The position numbers were made by a program, and so were the translations under genes. From assembly GCA_036946405.1 (NCBI GenBank), contig JAQIJC010000001.1:2177001-2241000 (forward strand): a stretch of DNA of 64,000 bases, given 5' to 3'. Below the pieces are notes generated by a model. It was not told the DNA's origin, did not search any database, and saw only the letters and a program-made list of their open reading frames with translations. This DNA comes from Sphingomonas phyllosphaerae. Its GTDB lineage: Bacteria; Pseudomonadota; Alphaproteobacteria; Sphingomonadales; Sphingomonadaceae. Positions 56,145-62,543 of this stretch are shown piece after piece; within the stretch, counting starts at the first letter, position 1; the number at the start of each line of letters is the position of its first letter.

Positions 56145-57209
56145 ATGGAATGTGTCTTGACCGAGCCGCTGTACCTCGACCACGCCGCGACGACTCCGAT
56201 GACCCCCGCGGCCGTGCAGGCGGTACGGGACGGGATGGGGATGTGGGCCAATCCGTCCTCGCCGCACGCCGCCGGACGCGCGGCGCGCGCGGCGCTGGAG
56301 GCGGCGCGGGGGCGGATCGGGGCCGCTTATGGCTGGCGGCACGAGGTGTTGCTGACGAGCGGGGCGAGCGAGTCGCTGGCGATCGCGCTGGGACGGTGCA
56401 CGCTCGCGCGGCGGATCGTGTCGGCGGTGGAGCATGATGCGGTGCTGCGTGCGGGCGGGCGCGCGGAGGTGCTGCCGGTCGATGCGCTGGGGCGGGTCGA
56501 TGCGGGGGCGCTGGGCGATGTATCGGGCGCGCTGGTGGCGGTGCAATGGTGCAACAGCGAAACCGGGGTGCGGCAGCCGATCGCCGACATCGCTGCGGCG
56601 GTGCAGGAGGGCGGCGGGTTGCTGCTGGTCGATGCCGCGCAGATGCCGGCGTCGGATGAGCTGGCGGACGTGGCGGACTTCGTGGCGGTGTCGGCGCACA
56701 AGCGCGGCGGGCCGCCGGGAACGGGCGCGCTGCTGGTGCGCGACGTTGCGACCTTGCATCCGAGCGGCGGGCAGGAACGCGGCTATCGGCCGGGGACCGA
56801 GAATCTGCCGGGCGTGCTCGGCCATGCCGCGGCGCTGGACGAGGCGGAGCCGGATCATGGCGAGCGCCGCGCGCGGCTTGATGACGCGATCCGGCGCTCG
56901 GGCGGGATCGTCGTCGCGGAAGATGCCGCGCGGCACCCGGCGATCGGCGCCTATCGGATGCCGGGGGTCGCGTCGGCGGCGCAGTTGATCCGCTTCGACT
57001 TGGCAGGCATCGCGGTGTCGGCGGGAAGCGCCTGTGCGAGCGGGAGCCTCAAGCCCAGCCATGTGCTGCGCGCGATGGGGTGGAGCGAGGAGGCGTCGCG
57101 CGAGGTGGTGCGGGTGAGCTTCGGGCGGACGACGAGCGATGACGACGTCGAGCGCTTCATCGCGGCGTGGCGCGGGGTGGCGCGTGCGACCGGGCGGTTC
57201 GCGGCGTGA
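56145..57209 (+). CDS. Cysteine desulfurase family protein (first of two)
   Basis: 354 residues, fold-type I PLP enzyme. YLDHAATTPMTPAA at the start, His in AVEHDAV, PLP Lys in VSAHKRGGPPGTGAL, and catalytic Cys in AGSACASGSLKPSHVLRAMG. Takes sulfur from cysteine as a persulfide for Fe-S clusters or thiolated tRNA. The ATG at 56145 lacks a clear ribosome site; a TTG at 56157 is an alternative. Overlaps the second copy by 4 bp. Confidence 0.88.
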   Translation: MECVLTEPLYLDHAATTPMTPAAVQAVRDGMGMWANPSSPHAAGRAARAALEAARGRIGAAYGWRHEVLLTSGASESLAIALGRCTLARRIVSAVEHDAVLRAGGRAEVLPVDALGRVDAGALGDVSGALVAVQWCNSETGVRQPIADIAAAVQEGGGLLLVDAAQMPASDELADVADFVAVSAHKRGGPPGTGALLVRDVATLHPSGGQERGYRPGTENLPGVLGHAAALDEAEPDHGERRARLDDAIRRSGGIVVAEDAARHPAIGAYRMPGVASAAQLIRFDLAGIAVSAGSACASGSLKPSHVLRAMGWSEEASREVVRVSFGRTTSDDDVERFIAAWRGVARATGRFAA

Positions 57210-58285
57210 CCTATCTCGATTATCAGGCGACGACCCCGCTCGCGCCAGAGGCGCTGGACGCGATGCTGCCGTGGCTGCGCGACGGCCATGCCAATCCGCA
57301 TTCGCCGCATCGCGCCGGGCGCGCGGCGAAGGCGGCGGTCGAGGTGGCGCGCGCGCAGGTCGCGGCGCTGTTGCCCGCTGGCGGGCGCGTGGTGTTCACG
57401 AGCGGGGCGACCGAGGCGCTCAATTGGGCGATCAAGGGCGTGGGCGGCGCGATCGTGACGCAGGCGACCGAACATGCCGCGGTGCTCGACACCGTGGCGG
57501 CGAGCAGGCGCGCGCATGTGGTGCTGCCGGTCGATGGCGGCGGGCGGGTCGCCCCGGACGCGGTCGCAGCGGCGGTGCGCGAGACGGGCGCGCGGCTGGT
57601 GGCGGTGATGCTGGTCAACAACGAGATCGGGACGATCCAGCCGGTCGCGGAGATTGCGGCGGCGGTGAAGCCGCTCGGTGCGCTGCTGCTGTGCGATGCG
57701 GTGCAGGGGTTCGGTCGCGTTGCGATCCCGGAGGCGTGCGACATGGTCGCGATCTCCGCGCACAAGATCCATGGGCCGAAGGGGATCGGCGCCTTGTGGG
57801 TGCGCGACGGCGTGACGCTGATGCCGTTGTTGCATGGCGGGGATCAGGAAGGCGGGCGATCGGGGACGCTGAGTCCGGCTTTGTGCGCGGGGTTCGGGGC
57901 GGCGGCGGCACTGGCGAAGGCGCGGATGGCGGACGATGCGGTGGAGGCGGGGCGGCTGTTCGGCGTGGCGCGCGCGCGGCTGAGCGGGTGGACGCTCAAT
58001 GGCGCCGACGACCAGCGCTGGCCGGGCAATCTGAGCGTGCGGCGCGACGGGCTGGATGTCGCGCGATTGATGAGCGACGTGCGCGACGTGGCGTTCTCGG
58101 CGGGGTCGGCGTGCGCGAGCGGGTCGGGGCGGACAAGCCACGTGCTGCGCGCGATCGGGCTGAGCGAGGCGCAGGCGCGATCGACGATCCGCGTCGGCTT
58201 CGGGCGCTATACGCGTGAGGATGAAGTGCTGGCGGCGCTCGACCGGTTGGTGGCGGCGGCGGATGCGCAGAAGGTGGCGGCATGA
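57206..58285 (+). CDS. Cysteine desulfurase (second of two)
   Basis: 359 residues, starting with a GTG that overlaps the previous stop (GTGA). YLDYQATTPLAPEAL, His in QATEHAAVLDT, NNEIGTIQPVAEI, PLP Lys in ISAHKIHGPKGIGAL and catalytic Cys in AGSACASGSGRTSHVLRAIG. Closer to IscS/NifS than the first copy because it keeps the NNEIG and IHGPKG phrases. The ferredoxin gene overlaps its stop by 4 bp, so a joint role in Fe-S cluster building is likely. Confidence 0.9.
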   Translation: MTYLDYQATTPLAPEALDAMLPWLRDGHANPHSPHRAGRAAKAAVEVARAQVAALLPAGGRVVFTSGATEALNWAIKGVGGAIVTQATEHAAVLDTVAASRRAHVVLPVDGGGRVAPDAVAAAVRETGARLVAVMLVNNEIGTIQPVAEIAAAVKPLGALLLCDAVQGFGRVAIPEACDMVAISAHKIHGPKGIGALWVRDGVTLMPLLHGGDQEGGRSGTLSPALCAGFGAAAALAKARMADDAVEAGRLFGVARARLSGWTLNGADDQRWPGNLSVRRDGLDVARLMSDVRDVAFSAGSACASGSGRTSHVLRAIGLSEAQARSTIRVGFGRYTREDEVLAALDRLVAAADAQKVAA

Positions 58286-58569
58286 AGGTCTTGTTCGATG
58301 GCGACGAGCTGCCGGCGTGCGCGGGGGAGCGGTTGCTCGACGTCGCGCGGCGCAACGGGCTGCCGCTGGAGGGGACGTGCAACGGCGATCTGGCGTGCGC
58401 GACCTGCCATGTGATCGTCGACGCCGAGTGGTTCGCGAAGCTGCCGGCGGCGCGCGAGGAAGAGGAGGACATGCTCGACCTCGTCGCCGATGCGCGGCGG
58501 ACCAGCCGGCTGGCGTGCCAGATCGTGCTGACGCCGGAATTCGACAAGCTTTCTGTTAGCTTACCATAG
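58282..58569 (+). CDS. 2Fe-2S ferredoxin, adrenodoxin/Isc type
   Basis: 95 residues. Cluster ligands Cys33, Cys39, Cys42 and Cys79 (GTCNGDLACATCHV then RLACQI), the spacing of Isc-type and adrenodoxin-like ferredoxins. Probably supplies electrons for Fe-S assembly together with the two desulfurases. Third gene of the coupled operon; no scaffold (IscU) gene follows. Confidence 0.92.
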   Translation: MKVLFDGDELPACAGERLLDVARRNGLPLEGTCNGDLACATCHVIVDAEWFAKLPAAREEEEDMLDLVADARRTSRLACQIVLTPEFDKLSVSLP

Positions 58570-58639
58570 GGTTCAGGGTCGGTGCAGCGCCGCCGGATCA
58601 TCTTGCCGGACAGGGCAGGGGATTTCGGGAGTAGAGCGT

Positions 58640-58969
58640 ATGAAACTGATGACCTTGAGCTTCGCGGGCCTGATGGCCGCCATGACGCTGGTGCCGACCG
58701 CGGCCTCCGCGCAGCCGGGACCGCGGCATCACTGGGACGACCGTCGCGGCTGGGACGATCGGCGTGATGATCGCCGCGGCTGGGACGATCGGCGTGGCTG
58801 GCGTGGTGACCGTGGCTGGCGTGGTGACCGCGGGTGGCGCGGCCATCGCGGCTGGCGCGGGGATCGTTATGCGTGGAACGGCTATCGCGGACCGCGCACG
58901 CAGACCGTGTGCCGTTGGGTAGACGGTTATTATGGGCCGCAGCGCCGCTGTTTCCGCGTGCGTCGCTAA
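58640..58969 (+). CDS. Secreted Arg/Trp/Gly/Asp-rich repeat protein
   Basis: 109 residues. Signal peptide (LSFAGLMAAMTLVPTAASA), then a tandem-repeat middle with units like DDRRGW and WRGDRG (about residues 31-78), and a C-terminal VCRWVDGYYGPQRRCFRVRR with two Cys that could form a disulfide. Strongly basic. It resembles small exported proteins of unknown function found in sphingomonads. I do not assign a function. Confidence 0.72.
   Translation: MKLMTLSFAGLMAAMTLVPTAASAQPGPRHHWDDRRGWDDRRDDRRGWDDRRGWRGDRGWRGDRGWRGHRGWRGDRYAWNGYRGPRTQTVCRWVDGYYGPQRRCFRVRR
58733..58868 (+). repeat. Short tandem repeats within the Arg/Trp-rich gene
   Basis: Units of about 18 bases (GGCTGGCGTGGTGACCGT and variants) and GGCTGGGACGATCGGCG-type units alternate in frame. 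They encode the WRGDRG and WDDRRG repeats. Copy number is likely to vary among strains. Confidence 0.6.
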
Positions 58970-59014
58970 CGGTTTGATGCTTTGACTTGATCGGGCCGCC
59001 CGGCTCCGCCATAG

Positions 59015-59117
59015 GGCGCGCGGGAGTCGGGCGGACGTGGTCGTCGCCAACCTGGTCAGGTCCTGACGGAAGCAGCCACAACGATTTCGCCGCGGGTCGT
59101 TCCGGCTCCCACCGCGC
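59015..59117 (+). ncRNA. ffs: 4.5S signal recognition particle RNA
   Basis: The universally conserved SRP core is present: CTGGTCAGGTCC, tetraloop TGAC (59064-59067), then GGAAGCAGCC. Outer arms GGGAGTCGG (59023-59031) and CCGGCTCCC close the hairpin. The tetraloop is of the URRC type, not the more usual GGAA. The RNA pairs with Ffh to target membrane proteins. Ends are approximate; a strong terminator follows at 59189. Lies upstream of dnaX-ybaB. Confidence 0.88.
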
Positions 59118-59154
59118 AGACAGCGAGAGAGCGGCGTTGCCGCTCCACGCTGAC

Positions 59155-59294
59155 AAGCGCGGCCGGCGGGGCGCAGCTCCGACCGACGCCGCGGCTTTGC
59201 CGCGGCGGTTTTTTTCTGACACATCGGTGTCGGTTTGCCGGGCGAGCGGATCGCGAGACTTTACAGACATGGGCCCCTGCCTTCGCAGGGGCGA
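59155..59294. repeat. ~140-bp repeat, copy A
   Basis: Begins AAGCGCGGCCGGCGGGGCGC, includes the SRP RNA terminator, and ends at the palindrome CCCCTGCCTTCGCAGGGG. A second copy, clearly similar over its whole length, lies at 59834-59972 in the same direction. The two enclose the transglutaminase-like gene. With the SRP RNA this accounts for the 385-bp gap 58970-59354. Confidence 0.75.
59189..59215 (+). terminator. Intrinsic terminator of the SRP RNA gene
   Basis: CCGCGGC/GCCGCGG stem with TTT loop (59189-59205), then CGG and seven T (59209-59215). Well placed, about 70 bases past the mature 3' end of the SRP RNA. Confidence 0.75.
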
Positions 59295-59354
59295 CGGGCT
59301 GATTGCCGCCGGAACGTTGTTGAAGCTGGCGTCTGCGCAGCGGATAGTCGGCGG

Positions 59355-59789
59355 ATGATGTGGATCATCGCCAAGGCCGCCAGATCGTTCCTGCGCCCGC
59401 ATTGGCGGCGTTGGCACGAGACATGGGGACCACCGGTGCCACAAACCCTGTCGCAATGGACTTGCGTGCGATCGAGCTTGATGCTGACCGACACCTTCAA
59501 CCGACGCGGCATCAGCGCGACGCTGCGCAGTGGGCGTGGCAACGGCTTCGGGATACGCGTGGCTGGCTGTTGGGAGAGTCATGCATGGGTTGAAGCCGAC
59601 GGACAGATCGTCGACATCACCGCCGATCAGTTCGGGTACGCTCCGGTGATCGTCGCACGCTTCGATCATCCCGTTTACCGTGCCGCACAAGACTCCCACG
59701 GGCAGCTTGCGCCCAGTCAGGCCGCTGTCGACGCGGTCGCGGAGGTCTGGCCGGCGTGGTGCGGGTATCTGACGGGCGCGTCGGTCTGA
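59355..59789 (+). CDS. Transglutaminase-like (Cys-His-Asp) protein
   Basis: 144 residues. The order of likely catalytic residues is Cys36 or so (WTCVRSSLMLTDTFNRRGI), His (CWESHAWVEADGQIV) and Asp (VDITADQFGYAP), the arrangement of the transglutaminase/arylamine-acetyltransferase superfamily and of lasso-peptide B2-type proteases. No signal peptide is clear. Two ATGs at 59355 and 59358 are possible starts. It is enclosed by two copies of a 140-bp repeat and appears inserted between the SRP RNA and dnaX. Substrate unknown. Confidence 0.65.
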   Translation: MMWIIAKAARSFLRPHWRRWHETWGPPVPQTLSQWTCVRSSLMLTDTFNRRGISATLRSGRGNGFGIRVAGCWESHAWVEADGQIVDITADQFGYAPVIVARFDHPVYRAAQDSHGQLAPSQAAVDAVAEVWPAWCGYLTGASV

Positions 59790-59833
59790 CGATAGCGCAT
59801 CGCGCAGTCGGCCATGCTGGCCGCCAGACGCGC

Positions 59834-59972
59834 AAGCGCGGGCGGCGGGGCGCAGGTTCGGCCGATGACGCGGCTTTGCCGCGGCGGTTTTCTTCTGACG
59901 AATCGGCGATTGTTTGGCCGGCGAGCGGATATCGAGACTTTACAGACATGGGCCCCTGCCTTCGCAGGGGCG
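59834..59972. repeat. ~140-bp repeat, copy B
   Basis: Same direction as copy A at 59155-59294, sharing the GC hairpin, the T-rich tract, GCGAGCGGAT, CGAGACTTTACAGACATGGG and the CCCCTGCCTTCGCAGGGG palindrome. It takes up part of the 342-bp gap 59790-60131, in which I see no gene. Confidence 0.75.
59869..59894 (+). terminator. Terminator of the transglutaminase-like gene
   Basis: CGCGGC/GCCGCG stem with TTT loop, then CGG and TTTTCTT. It is the repeat-B counterpart of the SRP RNA terminator, 80 bp after the gene's stop. Confidence 0.6.
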
Positions 59973-60038
59973 ACCGTGGGTGAAATCTGGCGGTCGCTTA
60001 TCGGCGGGTGTTCCGGCGACGGCGGCCCCTCACCCCGG

Positions 60039-60061
60039 CCCTCTCCCCGTGGGGGAGAGGG
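60039..60061. repeat. Perfect 10-bp hairpin before dnaX
   Basis: CCCTCTCCCC and GGGGAGAGGG with a GTG loop, about 70 bp upstream of the dnaX start. Same arms as the outer ends of the element at 47137-47303, so it is likely a related mobile palindrome rather than a dedicated control site. Confidence 0.55.
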
Positions 60062-60131
60062 AGGAGCGTCCCTCTCGCCCACGGGGAGAAGCCTTCGACA
60101 AGCCGCCCGTGCGCTCCTATATCCCACGGCA

Positions 60132-61769
60132 ATGTCCGACTCTCTCGACCTCGGTACGCCGCCGCAGCCCGTGGCAAGCGCGCAGCCTTATCGCGTGCTG
60201 GCGCGCAAGTATCGGCCGCAGACGTTCGCCGCGCTGATCGGGCAGGACGCGATGGTCCAGACGCTCGGCAACGCGATCAAGCGCGACCGGATCGCGCATG
60301 CCTTTCTGCTGACCGGGGTGCGCGGGGTCGGCAAGACCTCGACCGCGCGACTGATCGCCAAGGCGCTCAATTGCATCGGCGCGGACGGGCAGGGCGGGCC
60401 GACGATCGATCCGTGCGGGGTGTGCGAGCCGTGCCGTGCGATCGCCGAGGGGCGGCATATCGACGTGATCGAGATGGACGCCGCCAGCCATACCGGCATC
60501 GACGACGTGCGCGAGATCATCGAGGCGTCGCGCTATGCCGCGGTGTCGGCGCGCTACAAGATCTATATCATCGACGAAGTCCATATGCTGTCGAAGGCGG
60601 CGTTCAACGGGCTGCTCAAGACGCTGGAGGAGCCGCCGGCGCATGTAAAATTCCTGTTCGCCACCACCGAGGTGAACAAGGTGCCGGTGACGGTGCTGTC
60701 GCGTTGCCAGCGGTTCGATTTGCGACGCATTCCGGCGCAATTGCTCGCCGAGCATTTCGGGCGTGTCGTGGAGGCCGAGGGCGCGCAGGCCGATCCCGAG
60801 GCGCTGGCGCTGATCGCGCGCGCGGCGGAAGGGTCGGCGCGCGACGGGCTGTCGATCCTCGATCAGGCGATCGCGCATGCCGATCTCGAAGGCGGGGGCG
60901 TGCGCGCCGAGGCGGTGCGCGAGATGCTCGGGCTGTCGGATCGCAATGCGGTGCGCGACCTGCTGGCGCTGGTGCTGGCGGCGGATGCGCCGGGCGCGCT
61001 GGCGGCGCTGCGACGGCAATATGATCTGGGGGTCGATCCGCTCGGCGTGATGCGCGCGCTGCTCGAGGCGGTGCACGGCGTGACGCAGGTGAAGGTCGGC
61101 GCGCCCGACGATCCGGCGCAGCCGGCCGAGGAGCGCGCGGCGTATCGGGAGTGGGCTGCCAAGCTGTCGTTCCCGGCGCTCCACCGGCTGTGGCAATTGT
61201 TCCTGAAGGGGCATGAGGAGGTCGGGCGCGCGGCGCTGCCGATCGAAACCGCCGAGATGGCGATCCTGCGCGCGATCCATGCCTCGACGCTGCCCGATCC
61301 GGGCGAGCTGGCGCGGCGGCTGGCGGCGGGGGACGTGCCGGTCGCGGCGCCCAGCGCGCCTGCTGCGCCGACCGCGCCACCGACGCCGGAGGATCGCGCG
61401 CCGAAGGAATTCGCGGGGGTGCTGGCGTTGCTCGACGAGCGCGGCAAGCTCGACCTGCTGGTGCGGCTGCGGCGCGGCGCGAGCCTCGTCCGCTATGCGC
61501 CGCCCGAGATCGTGTTCAGCGGGACGCGGCCCTTGTCGACCGATACGCTGACCGAGCTGGCGGCGGTGCTGCGCGAGGCGACGGGGACGCCGTGGAAGCT
61601 GGCGATGGCCGATTTGCCCGGCGCGCCGACGATGTTCGAAGCCGAGCAGGACGTGGTGCAGGCGCGGCATGACGCGGCGCGCGCGCATCCGATCGTCGCC
61701 GCCGCATTCGACGCCTTTCCGGGCGCCGAACTGATCGATCCGAAACCCGCGCAAAGGAGCATTACATGA
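60132..61769 (+). CDS. dnaX: DNA polymerase III subunits tau/gamma
   Basis: 545 residues. Clamp-loader ATPase: Walker A GVRGVGKTSTARLIAKALNC, a zinc finger of four Cys (ALNC, then DPCGVCEPC), Walker B IYIIDEVHMLS, SRC motif VLSRCQRFDLRR. The C-terminal third is the tau-specific part after an Ala/Pro linker (AAPSAPAAPTAPPTPEDR). I see no obvious frameshift signal for gamma. Its stop overlaps the ybaB start (ATGA). Confidence 0.94.
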   Translation: MSDSLDLGTPPQPVASAQPYRVLARKYRPQTFAALIGQDAMVQTLGNAIKRDRIAHAFLLTGVRGVGKTSTARLIAKALNCIGADGQGGPTIDPCGVCEPCRAIAEGRHIDVIEMDAASHTGIDDVREIIEASRYAAVSARYKIYIIDEVHMLSKAAFNGLLKTLEEPPAHVKFLFATTEVNKVPVTVLSRCQRFDLRRIPAQLLAEHFGRVVEAEGAQADPEALALIARAAEGSARDGLSILDQAIAHADLEGGGVRAEAVREMLGLSDRNAVRDLLALVLAADAPGALAALRRQYDLGVDPLGVMRALLEAVHGVTQVKVGAPDDPAQPAEERAAYREWAAKLSFPALHRLWQLFLKGHEEVGRAALPIETAEMAILRAIHASTLPDPGELARRLAAGDVPVAAPSAPAAPTAPPTPEDRAPKEFAGVLALLDERGKLDLLVRLRRGASLVRYAPPEIVFSGTRPLSTDTLTELAAVLREATGTPWKLAMADLPGAPTMFEAEQDVVQARHDAARAHPIVAAAFDAFPGAELIDPKPAQRSIT

Positions 61770-62089
61770 AGGATCTCAACGACATTCTGGCGATGGCCCA
61801 GAACGTCCAGAACGAACTGCAAAAGGCGCAGGACAGCCTCGACACGATCGAGGTCGAGGGCGTCGCGGGCGGTGGGCTGGTCAAGGTCAAGGCGTCGGCC
61901 AAGGGGCGGATCATTTCGGTCGCGCTCGACGACTCGCTGATCGTGCCGTCCGAGAAGCAGATGCTGGAGGACCTGATCGCGGCGGCGCTGAACGATGCGC
62001 GTGCCAAGGCGGATGCGGCGTCGTCGACCGAAATGTCGAAGATGACCAGCGGGCTGCCGCTGCCGCCGGGATTCAAGCTGCCGTTCTGA
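61766..62089 (+). CDS. ybaB: YbaB/EbfC nucleoid-associated protein
   Basis: 107 residues: MKDLNDILAMAQNVQNELQK, the helical N-terminus, and VKVKASAKGRIISVALDDSL, the conserved strand region, ending in GLPLPPGFKLPF. Forms a tweezer-like dimer that binds DNA. Follows dnaX with a 4-bp overlap, the conserved bacterial order; recR is not seen after it here. Confidence 0.92.
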   Translation: MKDLNDILAMAQNVQNELQKAQDSLDTIEVEGVAGGGLVKVKASAKGRIISVALDDSLIVPSEKQMLEDLIAAALNDARAKADAASSTEMSKMTSGLPLPPGFKLPF

Positions 62090-62180
62090 TCCGGATCGGG
62101 ACAGTCGCAAGTCCTTCCGGTAACGGAACATTGCTGCCGCGGTCGCATTCATGGCCCTATCATTCGAGAGGGAGAGAGCC

Positions 62181-62426
62181 ATGAGTGACGATCGCGTGAC
62201 GCAGACCCCGCACACCACGATCATCGAGCGCCGTGGCGGCGGCGGTGGCGGGTTGCTGATCGGTCTGGCGGTGCTGATCGTGGTGGCGGTCGCGGCCTAT
62301 TTCATGATCGCGCGCGGTGACAGCGAGACGGCCAAGAACAATGCGATCACCTCGGCGGCGAAGAGCGTCGAGAGCACCGCGGACAAGGCGGGGTCGGCGA
62401 TCGATGGGGCGACCGACGGCAAGTGA
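62181..62426 (+). CDS. Small single-pass membrane protein, 81 aa
   Basis: A cytoplasmic N-terminus (MSDDRVTQTPHTTIIERRGG) leads to one strong membrane segment (LLIGLAVLIVVAVAAYFMIA) and a short charged, Ala/Ser-rich helix at the C-terminus. GAGAGGGAGAG precedes the ATG. Charge distribution puts the C-terminal tail in the periplasm. Function unknown; such proteins are common in sphingomonads. Confidence 0.7.
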   Translation: MSDDRVTQTPHTTIIERRGGGGGGLLIGLAVLIVVAVAAYFMIARGDSETAKNNAITSAAKSVESTADKAGSAIDGATDGK

Positions 62427-62441
62427 TGGTACAGCTTACTT

Positions 62442-62526
62442 CGTCACCCCGGACTTGATCGTGGGTCCCGCTATTTACCTCACGTCAGGTAAGGGAGCGG
62501 GGCTTCGGATCAAGTTCGGGGCGATG
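62442..62526. repeat. Interspersed palindromic repeat, family 4, copy 3
   Basis: Arms CGTCACCCCGGACTTGATCG and GGATCAAGTTCGGGGCGATG pair imperfectly around a spacer with ACCTCACGTCAGGT. It lies between convergent genes. Confidence 0.7.
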
Positions 62527-62543
62527 GAGTGGGTTGAGTTGCT

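Noticed and set aside
55416..57062. A 548-codon version of the alpha/beta-hydrolase with a long N-terminal extension
   Set aside because: The extra 330 residues are antisense to the first cysteine desulfurase and Arg/His/Gln-rich. The true start is the ATG at 56072.
59355..59789. Lasso-peptide cluster made of the transglutaminase-like and AsnB-like genes
   Set aside because: B2-like protease and AsnB-like cyclase are the two lasso enzymes, but here they are 9 kb apart, the AsnB-like protein lacks the ATP loop that cyclases need, and no precursor or transporter gene is seen.
59150..59980. Similar minus-strand peptides starting MSVKSR in the two repeat copies
   Set aside because: They look alike only because the DNA repeat is duplicated. 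The frames run into unrelated sequence and lack ribosome sites.
60132..61769. Programmed frameshift in dnaX making gamma
   Set aside because: No A-rich slippery heptamer with a following stem was evident before the tau-specific part. A short form could arise otherwise but cannot be supported here.
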